A stretch of DNA of 47,154 nucleotides from Methanocorpusculum sp. (GTDB lineage: Archaea; Halobacteriota; Methanomicrobia; Methanomicrobiales; Methanocorpusculaceae): contig DALTYD010000004.1 in the NCBI GenBank assembly GCA_029986255.1, positions 1-47,154 on the forward strand, read 5' to 3'. The notes below the pieces were generated by a model. That model did not search any database and was not told the origin of the DNA. It worked only from the letters and a program-made list of their open reading frames with translations. Within the stretch, counting starts at the first letter, position 1. Each line of letters opens with the position of its first letter. Position numbers and translations under genes: made by a program. Of this stretch, positions 34,951-43,434 are shown piece after piece.

Positions 34951-36213
34951 ATGGTTACTATATACCCATTTATTGGTCTTCATCCGTCAGATGTGGGATT
35001 TCCATTTGTCCCTTCTGTTCCATATGATGTTATTAGTGTGGAAGATGCTTCTGCTGAAATTGAAAAAAATGATAAAACTTTTCTTCGGGTTATTAGACCT
35101 GATGCTGAACTACGTGACATTGATCCCCACGATGTTCGTATCTACGCACATGCTCGAGAGATGTTTGTGAAGATGAAGGAAACAGGTCTTCTTATTTCTG
35201 ATGATAAGGCGGCGTTTTACCTCTACCGTGTTATTACCATTGACGGTGAGACTTTTACTGGTCTTATATCTTGTGTGAGTGTTGCAGAGTACAAGGATGA
35301 TACAATCAAGAAGCATGAACTGACTCGCTACGATAAGGAAGAGGATCGTACTCGCCATATCGATTCAGTTTCAGCGCATACTGGTCAGGTGTTCATGCTT
35401 TACAAGGATCCTGGAAATGTCCATTCCTATATATCTATCCTTGCTGAATCTATACAGCCGTTTGGTGAGCATCGGAGTGCAGATGGCAATCTACATCAGA
35501 TTTATCGCGTGAATGATCCGGAACAGATTGTAGAATTGGAGAAAATGTTTGTGAAAATTCCGAATTTGTACATAGCTGATGGTCATCATCGTGCAAAATC
35601 TTCATCCAATGTGTATGATCTCCGAATGAAAGAGAATCGATGTACATCAGATGCAGCGCGATTTATGAGTGTTCTCTTTGCTCATGATAAGGTCCGGATC
35701 TACGGTTACCATCGCCTGGTTCGTGATCTTGCGGGTATGAATGCCGATCAATTCATCAGTGCTCTCGCCATGCGGTTTAATGTGACATCGATCGAAAAAG
35801 TGGATACAACAAAGAATATCATCCCTACTCTAGTGGATGCTGATGGTTTAACTCACATTATTCACCTGTATTTGGAGAATCAGTGGTATGAGTTGACCTG
35901 TCCAATGGATCTAAACGCTAATTCAATTGAGAAACTTGATGTCTCAGTGTTACAAGATTCTGTTCTAAATGACATGCTTGGGATTCTTGATCCCCGAGGC
36001 GATCCTCGCATTTCATTTGTTGGTGGTGTTGTTCCACTTGCAGATATTGTGAAAAAGATTGATACGGGAGAGTACTCAGCGGCGTTTATCATGCAACCAG
36101 TAACTGCTCAGAGTGTCATCGATGTTGCGGATCATGCAATGATTATGCCTCCCAAATCTACATGGTTTGAGCCAAAACTTTTGTCTGGCATGGTTATTCA
36201 TGAGATACTCTAA
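34951..36213 (+). CDS. DUF1015 family protein
   Basis: A 420-residue member of the uncharacterised DUF1015 family, widespread in methanogens and anaerobes. Family features are PFVPSVPYDVIS near the start, NDKTFLRVIRPDAEL, the central LYIADGHHRAKSS, and the HDKVRIYGYHRLVRDL segment. The GHHR motif is probably at an active or binding site. The open frame extends upstream to 34822 through the divergent promoter, but AGAGGAG at 34935-34941 and the start of similarity place the start at ATG 34951. Function is unknown. Confidence 0.9.
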   Translation: MVTIYPFIGLHPSDVGFPFVPSVPYDVISVEDASAEIEKNDKTFLRVIRPDAELRDIDPHDVRIYAHAREMFVKMKETGLLISDDKAAFYLYRVITIDGETFTGLISCVSVAEYKDDTIKKHELTRYDKEEDRTRHIDSVSAHTGQVFMLYKDPGNVHSYISILAESIQPFGEHRSADGNLHQIYRVNDPEQIVELEKMFVKIPNLYIADGHHRAKSSSNVYDLRMKENRCTSDAARFMSVLFAHDKVRIYGYHRLVRDLAGMNADQFISALAMRFNVTSIEKVDTTKNIIPTLVDADGLTHIIHLYLENQWYELTCPMDLNANSIEKLDVSVLQDSVLNDMLGILDPRGDPRISFVGGVVPLADIVKKIDTGEYSAAFIMQPVTAQSVIDVADHAMIMPPKSTWFEPKLLSGMVIHEIL

Positions 36214-37004
36214 TTTCTTTTTCAAGGAAGGAGTGTCTTTCCTATCCTTATGTTTTTAGATCTTTCTTAAGATCATGTATCCATATTAAAGAGTAAATTA
36301 AAGAGTAAACTATCGCATGGTCCAATTGGGTTCAATGGTTGATGATACAATTCTAGTGCTCTCTCTTTTACATTGCTGTTAAAAAAAAAACTTTTGTCTA
36401 TTTGTAGTTTGTTGATATTTCATCTCTATCTTATCTGGCAAAGTAATCTGAGATGTATTATTTGTTTTTTACATGATTGCTTCTGGTCTAAGAAGAGTAT
36501 GCTGTTTTACATGGATTTTGAATTTCCCATCATATCAATGTCTTATTTTTTTGCTTATCTTGAGATACTTTACAGAAGTTATTGTATTTTGGAGTATGAT
36601 CTTGTTCGCTAGGTATAAATACTATGTGAAAATTTTTACTTTAAAACAGTGATATTTCGTTGATATATTATTATTCGAAGTTTTTGTTCTAATTTATTGG
36701 GTGATTTTATCAAAACAAATTTCAGTCTTAACGCTCCTAAATTTTGATGTCATAATCTTGGTTTCAATTTTTAATTTTTTTCTTTATCCAATTTTCTTTT
36801 ACGCGTATATTGTTTTTAGATTTTTTATCTTTTTCATCAATACTCAAGTTACATAAAAATGAATAAATTTCAATGGAAACATATGATATAATCTGTTCAC
36901 TTGTGATGCAGCGATAGTCTTTGGCATTTGTAGTTTAAAGGAATTTTTCCATAATTTGATCCACTGTGTTACGATATCTCAAAATCTTTACATATTTTTC
37001 TAGG
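36214..37004. other. Long T-rich gap
   Basis: No supported gene on either strand. The + strand is strongly T-biased: 36781-36840 has 35 T and 12 A by hand count, the reverse of gaps left of the origin. An imperfect hairpin with following T-run near 36224-36258 may end the DUF1015 transcript. Confidence 0.45.
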
Positions 37005-37862
37005 TTATGCATAACCTGGGGGATACTCGTCTTCTGTGTTGAATTTTTCCCTTTCTTTAGATTTTTTTGTTCCATAGAATTTTTCATAAAATATCATAAA
37101 ATTCTCTTCACATTTTTTTATGAGGTAAGGATCTACATTTTCCAGTGGGACATTTCTGCCAAGTTCTGCTGCAAAGATTTCCACGAGTTGAAAGATTGAG
37201 TCTGGTGTCATTCTAATCTGATTTTCTCTGCCTGAGTAGAGCATCATTTTCACGTCAACAATCCAATATGTATTCTCTCCTTCCCGTTTAAAGGTATTAA
37301 CATCTACGGTGTACCAGTCCTCATCCATGGTTCCTGACGACAGTGTGTATGCCTGTTGGATGCGATTTCCATAAAGAGCCGTCAAATGTTGAATGATCCT
37401 AACTGCTCTCCTACTCTTTTCCTCTTGTATTGCGTACAGGAGGTTTTCAAAGAATGCTGCGGAGTTTACATGACATGCTGTCATTACAACCATGGTAGCT
37501 GCTGGACCCAATAACATTGACATTGCGTTCATCATGCGAGGAAATGTTTTTCGATCGATTGGATCTACAAGATGGTACTCAAACACTTCTCGAATTGGAT
37601 TCAGCATTGCAGGGTTTTTTTCAAAAATTTCAGCGAATTGTTGTAAATCCTTCAGAAATTGTTCTGGAACAGTTTTATGAGGATTGTTGAATCCATTTTG
37701 TTCCTCTAGTCCAGTATCAGCACTTGCTACTTTTTTTTCTGAATTGTTTGGTAATTTTATTTTTTTCCTCCGCTTTTTCGGTATAACGACCGTTGGCTGC
37801 GGTATCTGATCCTCTTGCTTTGCAGTCTCAGTATCTAATCTGAGTGGCGCATCCTCAGTCAT
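37005..37862 (-). CDS. Unrecognised cytoplasmic protein with a basic N-terminal linker
   Basis: A 285-residue protein that I do not recognise. The first ~65 residues are low-complexity and charged, with a very basic stretch (PKKRRKKIKLP near residue 30). Residues ~70-285 look like a folded, mostly helical domain, with a moderately hydrophobic central segment (MLLGPAATMVVMTACHVNSAAF near residues 120-140) and a beta-containing part around YTVDVNTFKREG and YWIVDVKMMLYSG. There is no signal peptide. Normal start, stop and codon use suggest a real gene. The basic linker would suit nucleic-acid or ribosome contact, but that is a guess. Confidence 0.75.
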   Translation of the reverse strand: MTEDAPLRLDTETAKQEDQIPQPTVVIPKKRRKKIKLPNNSEKKVASADTGLEEQNGFNNPHKTVPEQFLKDLQQFAEIFEKNPAMLNPIREVFEYHLVDPIDRKTFPRMMNAMSMLLGPAATMVVMTACHVNSAAFFENLLYAIQEEKSRRAVRIIQHLTALYGNRIQQAYTLSSGTMDEDWYTVDVNTFKREGENTYWIVDVKMMLYSGRENQIRMTPDSIFQLVEIFAAELGRNVPLENVDPYLIKKCEENFMIFYEKFYGTKKSKEREKFNTEDEYPPGYA

Positions 37863-38199
37863 TCACTAAAAATATGGGTGTTATGTAAAAAAATATCATC
37901 GGAATATTTTCTTGTTTTGTACGATGGTTTTATCTTTTGCTACGCTTTTAACTGCCTAGACATGGTATATGCGCGAGTACGAGTGATGATTGCTATAGTT
38001 TTGATTTACAGAATGGTAATTGAATGGATAATGGTTTATTATGATTTTACATATGCCTTTTTACTCATTTTTATCTAATGGTGGGTTAATATGTTTATTG
38101 TTAATAATTCTAAAAAAGTATTGTTTTCGAATTTTTATAGGTTTTTAGTTAACATGCTCTCATTTATCAATCTCGTACTATAATTTGTGTGATAATTTG
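37863..38199. other. Gap between the unknown gene and the frh terminator region
   Basis: AT-rich; a 66-codon open frame on + (37878-38078) has no ribosome binding site or family pattern. It should hold the promoter of the minus-strand gene ending at 37862. Nothing else recognised. Confidence 0.4.
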
Positions 38200-38274
38200 C
38201 CAAAAAGAGTTGTACCCGAGAGGGATATGGGTACATGCTTACAACCCCAAGGATACGGTTAGATATAGGGGTTG
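38200..38274 (-). terminator. Tandem hairpins ending the frh operon
   Basis: Read on the minus strand, a 7-bp stem CAACCCC/GGGGTTG (38274-38268 and 38248-38242) encloses the frhB stop codon. A second 7-bp stem TGTACCC/GGGTACA (38235-38229 and 38217-38211) follows and is succeeded by TCTTTTT (38208-38202). The second hairpin plus T-run looks like a terminator; the first may protect the 3' end. Confidence 0.55.
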
Positions 38275-39131
38275 CGCAGAGGTTTGAGTGCTTTGTGCTC
38301 TACATGAGAGCGGTGCTCGATGTATTTTTGGTTCTTTGTAATCTTTTCGGTTGCGAGTTTTGTCACGAGTTCTAGACCTGGTTTAACGCCTTCCATCGAC
38401 TCTGCAATGATCCATCCTGCATCGATTGCTTTATTAAAAGCAGATTCTCCTGCTGTAGAACGGACGAAGACCGTTGACCATCCATCTGGAGTTCCGACGG
38501 ATCCCGTTGAAATATCTGCCAAGTTTGCAACGTAGTCAAGACATACATGGCATCCGGGCTGCTCATACTTGTGAGTAACCTTTAATGGGATCTGTGTGTT
38601 TATACCCCGTTCAGTGTACACAGAGAATTTTCCTTTTCCAATATCCATTTTTGTGACATTGTCGATCTTAGTAGCACAGTGATCCTCAACCATTTGGTAA
38701 AGACCTTGGTAAGGGAAGTTCTCCATACAGAAAATTCCAAGGGCAAGAGCGATCTTGTCTGGAACGTCACGGAGTCCAATTGGGTACAGCTGTGCTTTCC
38801 TGACTGCCTGAATCTGACATGGAGTTCCAACGATACCGATCTTATCAAGACCATAGCTTCGCGTCGCCTCCTTGATCAGGGATATATTTGGAGAAATCGA
38901 GTATTTTGTACCACGTGCTGCGAGAAGTTCGTCTACGGTAGTGGCTATCATTGGCTCTGGATTGTATGCCTCATCTCCAGGTCCAGCAACGATTGCTCCG
39001 TCAATGATGCCCGTTTCAAGTGCATAGGCAAACATTGCAGTGACGATTCCTCCGTCCTGGGCTTTTGTGAGAATGTCTTCACAACCAGATTTGGCTTTGT
39101 AGACTGCCTTGTATTGTCCAAGATATTCCAT
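38259..39131 (-). CDS. frhB: F420-reducing hydrogenase, beta subunit
   Basis: A 290-residue iron-sulfur flavoprotein subunit that passes electrons from the hydrogenase to coenzyme F420. It shows the FrhB/FdhB-type features KAQDGGIVTAMFAYALE, IVGTPCQIQAVRKAQ, and cysteines in GIFCMENF and PGCHVCLDYVANLADIS that bind the [4Fe-4S] cluster. Length is usual. GGGAGG just upstream of the ATG is its ribosome binding site. It is the last gene of frhADGB, 18 nt after frhG. Confidence 0.96.
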   Translation of the reverse strand: MEYLGQYKAVYKAKSGCEDILTKAQDGGIVTAMFAYALETGIIDGAIVAGPGDEAYNPEPMIATTVDELLAARGTKYSISPNISLIKEATRSYGLDKIGIVGTPCQIQAVRKAQLYPIGLRDVPDKIALALGIFCMENFPYQGLYQMVEDHCATKIDNVTKMDIGKGKFSVYTERGINTQIPLKVTHKYEQPGCHVCLDYVANLADISTGSVGTPDGWSTVFVRSTAGESAFNKAIDAGWIIAESMEGVKPGLELVTKLATEKITKNQKYIEHRSHVEHKALKPLRNPYI

Positions 39132-39149
39132 TTTTTTTCCTCCCAGACT

Positions 39150-40115
39150 TTATGGTTTCATAACCTCTCCAATGAGGTTCGTAATTGATTCATACTGTCC
39201 GCAGACATCAAAGCTGAAGAAACTCCGTGGGCATTGCGCAAAGCAGGCGCCACATTTGATACACAAATCACGCTCGATCTGTGGTCTACCGTACTGCATT
39301 GTGATTGCGCGAACAGTACAGGCAGCGGAGCAGCTACCGCATCCACAGCAGAGACCCTGATTGATGACTTCGGTCATCAGATTGCATCCGCACGCCTCAG
39401 TACCTGCTGTTGCAAGGTTCATTAACGGGGTAAGATATGCCGTTGCGAGTGCTTTCTGTTCATCGTTTCCTTTCAAGAGCAGATATGCCATCAGGCATAC
39501 ATTGCGGATCTGCTGTGGGGTTGGTGCACATGCTGGAATATACACGTCAACCTTAATCAGGTCACCAATTGGCAGGAATGCCTCGTGTTGTGGTTGATTT
39601 TGTTGACCCCCACGGCAGAAGCGTGTGGTGTTGCCATAACATGCACAACCACCAAGAGCAACAACAATTTTTGCTTTCTCTCGTGTTTCCAGAATCTCTT
39701 CCATTGAGCACTCGTCGTTTAAACAAACGGATCCCTCGACTAGCGCGACATCCATCTCTGGGATGTGGCGCACATCGGCGAGCGTTAGACAGTAGACGAG
39801 GTCAGCGTATTTGTCAAGGATAGTAAGTAATCCTTCATAGTTATCTGCAAAGGACACGAGACATCCGGTACATCCGCTCATGTGAACATGTCCTACAGTA
39901 ATCTTGTCAGCCACTGGTTTCTCCTCCTTTGGTTTTTGAATAATTGGCTTTTGTTCGACCTTCATGTCAGCCGGCTTTGCCTTAGTCACAGACGCTTCAT
40001 GCTTTGCTGACACAGGTTCTTCCTGTTTACTGGCAACAGGTTTTTCGTCCTGTGTTCCCTCGCTGACATCGCCTTTTCCAAACAGTAAGCTTTTGAGTTT
40101 ATCGAATAATCTCAT
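39150..40115 (-). CDS. frhG: F420-reducing hydrogenase, gamma (small) subunit with N-terminal extension
   Basis: A 321-residue electron-transfer subunit. The hydrogenase small-subunit part has HMSGCTGCLVSF, LGGCACYG and PACAPTPQQI ligands for the proximal cluster; the C-terminal part has two ferredoxin-type clusters (CCGCGSCSAAC and CIKCGACFAQC). It is longer than I expect because of about 70 extra N-terminal residues: an amphipathic start (MRLFDKLKSLLFGKG) and a Lys/Glu/Pro/Ala-rich linker up to KITVGHVHMSGC. The extension could tether the enzyme to a membrane or partner complex. FrhG usually begins near the GHVHMSGC region. Confidence 0.95.
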   Translation of the reverse strand: MRLFDKLKSLLFGKGDVSEGTQDEKPVASKQEEPVSAKHEASVTKAKPADMKVEQKPIIQKPKEEKPVADKITVGHVHMSGCTGCLVSFADNYEGLLTILDKYADLVYCLTLADVRHIPEMDVALVEGSVCLNDECSMEEILETREKAKIVVALGGCACYGNTTRFCRGGQQNQPQHEAFLPIGDLIKVDVYIPACAPTPQQIRNVCLMAYLLLKGNDEQKALATAYLTPLMNLATAGTEACGCNLMTEVINQGLCCGCGSCSAACTVRAITMQYGRPQIERDLCIKCGACFAQCPRSFFSFDVCGQYESITNLIGEVMKP

Positions 40116-40116
40116 T

Positions 40117-40599
40117 TTAGCTCTCTATCTCTTTCAAGATGACGTTTACAGTTTTGGGAATAGCTCCTTGTACTTCCGGACTTAGTTCAAGAGCGAAGTC
40201 TTCACTGTCCGGTGCAGGTATATAGGCGGGCTGGCAACCGAGTATAATAATATCCATCTTTTCTTTTAGTCTGCTGATAGGATCTAGCAGATTTCCAGAA
40301 TGAGCATCCATGTAACGTTCCTGTTTGCTTTCCGGCAAAAGATCAGCAGGGATCTTCGTTAGTTCTCCTGGTTTTCCACCGAAATCCATGCAATCTACAA
40401 TAATCAATTTTTTCGTTTCTTTCGGTTCAATCATCGAAAAAACGAGATGTGGCCCTCCAAGGCCAACATCCATAGCTTTCACATTGTCAGGTAGTTTGTA
40501 CTCTGAGAGTGCTCTGATTACTGCAGGGCCAAACCCATCATCGCCAAACAGCTCATTACCGACGCCGGCGATTATTATTTCTGGAAACAGTCCTTCCAT
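40117..40599 (-). CDS. frhD: F420-reducing hydrogenase maturation protease
   Basis: A 160-residue endopeptidase of the HycI/HyaD-like family that trims the C-terminus of FrhA once nickel is inserted. Motifs are GVGNELFGDDGFGPAV at the N-terminus, VDCMDFGG and DAHSGNL, containing the nickel-sensing acidic and His residues. It lies between frhA (6 nt away) and frhG (1 nt away), the standard frhADGB order. Confidence 0.95.
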   Translation of the reverse strand: MEGLFPEIIIAGVGNELFGDDGFGPAVIRALSEYKLPDNVKAMDVGLGGPHLVFSMIEPKETKKLIIVDCMDFGGKPGELTKIPADLLPESKQERYMDAHSGNLLDPISRLKEKMDIIILGCQPAYIPAPDSEDFALELSPEVQGAIPKTVNVILKEIES

Positions 40600-40605
40600 A
40601 TATAC

Positions 40606-41973
40606 TTACTCAAGGAGCTTTTGTGCCACTAGCCGGTTATCTCCATCCAGTACAATCATGTGGGTTGCACAGGACACACAGGGATCATATGCACGCACAA
40701 TGATTTCTGCGAGCTCCCACGGTGCACCTGTCAATGCACGACTGCAGGTTGGGAAGTTCCAAGTAGTCGGAACGAGCATGGAGAACCACTCAACTTTACC
40801 ATTGCGAACCTTTGCAAGGTGAACATCAGATCCGCGTGGAGCTTCATTAGATGCCCATCCAATGGTTCCATCACCCTGTGGAATAACATCTGCCACGACG
40901 TTTCCAGAGGTGTTGAGTGCATCTGCGGCTTCAATCATCTTGTAGACGGAGTCCATGTATTCCATTTCACGTGCAATGTTGAGGCCTATGGCACCCTTTC
41001 GGTCGTAATTTCTATATATTGCTAGACGAGCTCGTGGCCCAACCTCTACCGGCTGTCCATCGTAAAGTGGGACACCTGTGCATGCCTGCATTTGAGGCCA
41101 AGCTTTTGCCCCTGCTTTAGTGGTTCCTCCAATTGGATAGTTTGGATCGTCCATGGTGATCTCTTCTTCACCCATGTACCAATCCCAGGGTCTTACCTCA
41201 AGCCAGCGTGCAGGGTCCCAGGTTGGGTTTTCATCAAGAGATGAGCTTCCGTAGCATGGATCGGTTGCCATGTAACCCTGTTGGTGGAAGCCAAGATCTT
41301 TTGGAATTGCAACTTCGCGTCCACACATCTCTGCCCAGTCGCGTTTTGCATAGTTTTCGAAGACTGCAATCATGAACTCCATCTGTTCGCGTGCAAGTGG
41401 GAGTGCCTGCTTTGCAAGATCGTATATCTTGGTTCTTGCCCGTGGAGTAATATTCTTGTACATACCACCTACACGTGTATTGGACGGATGTACTGCTTCC
41501 CCACCAGCGATCTCACCGATGGTCTGGCCAATCATACGCAGAGTCTGAATCCTCTTTGCAACGGTTCTAACAGGCTCTTCGGGAGAAAATGGGTTGATTT
41601 TTGAGTCTGTTCCTGGAAGATACATATCTGGCAGTGCAAGGATATCATGCAGTGCGTGTGAGTGCAGTCTGTTTGCACACTGAAGAATTATACGCAGAAG
41701 ATATGCGTCATCTGGGATCTCTACACCAATTGATGCTTCCATTGCTTCTGTTGCTGCAAGGGTGTGCGCAATTGGGCAGATACCACACACGCGGGAAGCA
41801 ATCTTTGGAACCTGCTCATAGGTTTTACCAATGGCAAGCTTTTCTACTCCACGAACCGGTGTGATGGAAAGCCAGTCTCCGCGCTCAATGATTCCTTCAT
41901 CGTTTACTTTTAAAACGAGCTTGGAGTGACCCTCATGTCTGGTGGTCGGGGAAATTTCTACTACTTTCGACAA
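40606..41973 (-). CDS. frhA: F420-reducing hydrogenase, alpha (NiFe large) subunit
   Basis: A 455-residue large subunit holding the NiFe centre for H2 oxidation. The four Ni ligands are C63 and C66 in RVCGICPIAH, and C432 and C435 in DPCVSCATH; all are Cys, not selenocysteine. After His438 a 17-residue tail remains, the part that FrhD should remove. Frh feeds reduced F420 to the CO2-reduction path, so the organism should be hydrogenotrophic. A GAGGCGA ribosome binding site (about 41980-41986) precedes the ATG. Confidence 0.97.
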   Translation of the reverse strand: MSKVVEISPTTRHEGHSKLVLKVNDEGIIERGDWLSITPVRGVEKLAIGKTYEQVPKIASRVCGICPIAHTLAATEAMEASIGVEIPDDAYLLRIILQCANRLHSHALHDILALPDMYLPGTDSKINPFSPEEPVRTVAKRIQTLRMIGQTIGEIAGGEAVHPSNTRVGGMYKNITPRARTKIYDLAKQALPLAREQMEFMIAVFENYAKRDWAEMCGREVAIPKDLGFHQQGYMATDPCYGSSSLDENPTWDPARWLEVRPWDWYMGEEEITMDDPNYPIGGTTKAGAKAWPQMQACTGVPLYDGQPVEVGPRARLAIYRNYDRKGAIGLNIAREMEYMDSVYKMIEAADALNTSGNVVADVIPQGDGTIGWASNEAPRGSDVHLAKVRNGKVEWFSMLVPTTWNFPTCSRALTGAPWELAEIIVRAYDPCVSCATHMIVLDGDNRLVAQKLLE

Positions 41974-42369
41974 TGTTATCGCCTCATCCTAAATATTTAG
42001 GTTGTTCGATCAGCTATACAGGAAAATTACCATTGTCCTTTTGGGTTAATGACACGTACCGAAGTACGCTATCTTTACTTTCTTTCCTTGGCTTTATTAA
42101 AGATTTCCTCTCTCTTTGATGATCTCTTGTCCAACTATTTTCTATGTGTTTCCAAATAGTCTTACCCAGATTTTGTGAAATGATCGAAAGTGTTACTTGT
42201 TTGTATTTGTGTAACACTTTTCTGAAAAAAACGTTAATTTAGCCTTTATTTTTTGAAGAATTCATAATTTTTTTCTTGTCAACTATGAAATCATTTATGC
42301 GCTCTAGGAAATTTCAAAAATTATTCAGATAATCCCTATTAAACTTGGAAAAAAAGTACGCAGAGTATA
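41974..42369 (-). promoter_or_regulatory. frhA upstream region with two symmetrical elements
   Basis: Immediately upstream of the frhA ribosome binding site is a perfect 14-bp palindrome, CCTAAATATTTAGG (41988-42001). Further upstream is a perfect 10-bp inverted repeat, AAAGTGTTAC (42187-42196) with GTAACACTTT (42211-42220), spacer 14 nt. The first suits an operator. The second could be a distal regulator site for frhA or a hairpin ending the mptA transcript. A 67-codon open frame at 42014-42217 on minus is not supported as a gene. Confidence 0.45.
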
Positions 42370-43305
42370 TTATACATTTAGTTCTTCGCGTAGTTCTGCA
42401 AGTGTAGCCTTCCTCTCTGCATAGGCATCGTGCTGATGAATACTTTCTTCATTCGTTTGACGGATCGTAATGTGGGTATCACCTGGAAGGTATGAAAATG
42501 TGTTTACAACTTGACGTGCCATTTCCCGGACACAATCTTCTACAAACCGTGCATTCTTGTGTGCAGCCATAACAACATAACTTTCATCTCCGCGTTTGAG
42601 AAGTTCGTAAATTTTTGCACTCATAGATTCCCTAAGAACGTTGACGATCTGTTCCAGAGGAACGACAATGTCATCATCGGTCTCCACACATAGGAATCCA
42701 CGGCCTCGTTGGTTGTGGCTTGCCATTGGAACCTCCTGGAAAAATGCATCAATTTTATCATTGGGGATTTCAAGCTTTTGCATTACTCGCATTGCATGAT
42801 CCTTCATGATGTTCTGAGCACATGGGCAGGCAGTAATACCAGTAACTTCGGCTCCTACGCTCTTGCGAACGATTGGTTCTCCTTTGGTTCTCTGGGCAAT
42901 TGCATGGGCATAGACGTTGACGACTTCTTGACATGATGTCTTTGAAACCGGTGTATCACGGTTTATCATGTAGAAACTGCGCATGAACACTTCGGTCTTG
43001 TCTGCATATTCATGATGATCAAGCAGTTTTCGGGAAACGATTCCACACACATCTTCAATACCACGGACGTCACCGGAGGTTGCCTGCTGCAGTACCTCGT
43101 CGATAACCTCAAAATTTCGGGACAGATTTGCACCTTTTAAGCTGCTGGGGAGATCGACAAAGACATCAAAATCGGAGATGAATATTGCTGGGCGTTTTTT
43201 GCCAGGTCTTCCAACTTCAACGAGTTTTTTGACATTTTTCACGCCGACACTGGTCAGGCTGATTCGTACGTCAGGAGCAGTGGACTGCACATCTGGTAAT
43301 GACAT
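42370..43305 (-). CDS. mptA: GTP cyclohydrolase MptA (FolE2 family)
   Basis: A 311-residue Fe(II)-type GTP cyclohydrolase making 7,8-dihydroneopterin 2',3'-cyclic phosphate, the first step of tetrahydromethanopterin synthesis. Diagnostic are the N-terminal ISLTSVGVKNVKKLVEV and the metal-site motif VTGITACPCAQNIM near residue 155. MASHNQRGRGFLCVET is also a family segment. It is transcribed away from ilvC with a 129-bp intergenic promoter region. Confidence 0.95.
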   Translation of the reverse strand: MSLPDVQSTAPDVRISLTSVGVKNVKKLVEVGRPGKKRPAIFISDFDVFVDLPSSLKGANLSRNFEVIDEVLQQATSGDVRGIEDVCGIVSRKLLDHHEYADKTEVFMRSFYMINRDTPVSKTSCQEVVNVYAHAIAQRTKGEPIVRKSVGAEVTGITACPCAQNIMKDHAMRVMQKLEIPNDKIDAFFQEVPMASHNQRGRGFLCVETDDDIVVPLEQIVNVLRESMSAKIYELLKRGDESYVVMAAHKNARFVEDCVREMARQVVNTFSYLPGDTHITIRQTNEESIHQHDAYAERKATLAELREELNV

Positions 43306-43434
43306 TATATTGTATCCTTCGTTATTTTGCTCAACATTTCACAGGAGAAATCGGCAGAGTAACGTGCATCTAAGTGTATTACCCCCACAGTATATAATTT
43401 TATATCTCATCATGCCTATTTATCACTGACGCGT

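Noticed and set aside
36373..36612. 79-codon open frame on +
   Set aside because: Composition is Phe/Leu/Cys-rich as expected from T-rich non-coding DNA; no start signal.
38200..38280. GC-richer hairpin-containing stretch considered as a tRNA gene
   Set aside because: No cloverleaf, no T-loop GTTC-type sequence or anticodon arm; better explained as the frhB end and terminator.
42014..42217. 67-codon open frame on minus upstream of frhA
   Set aside because: Overlaps the inverted repeat and the likely frhA leader; residues look random.
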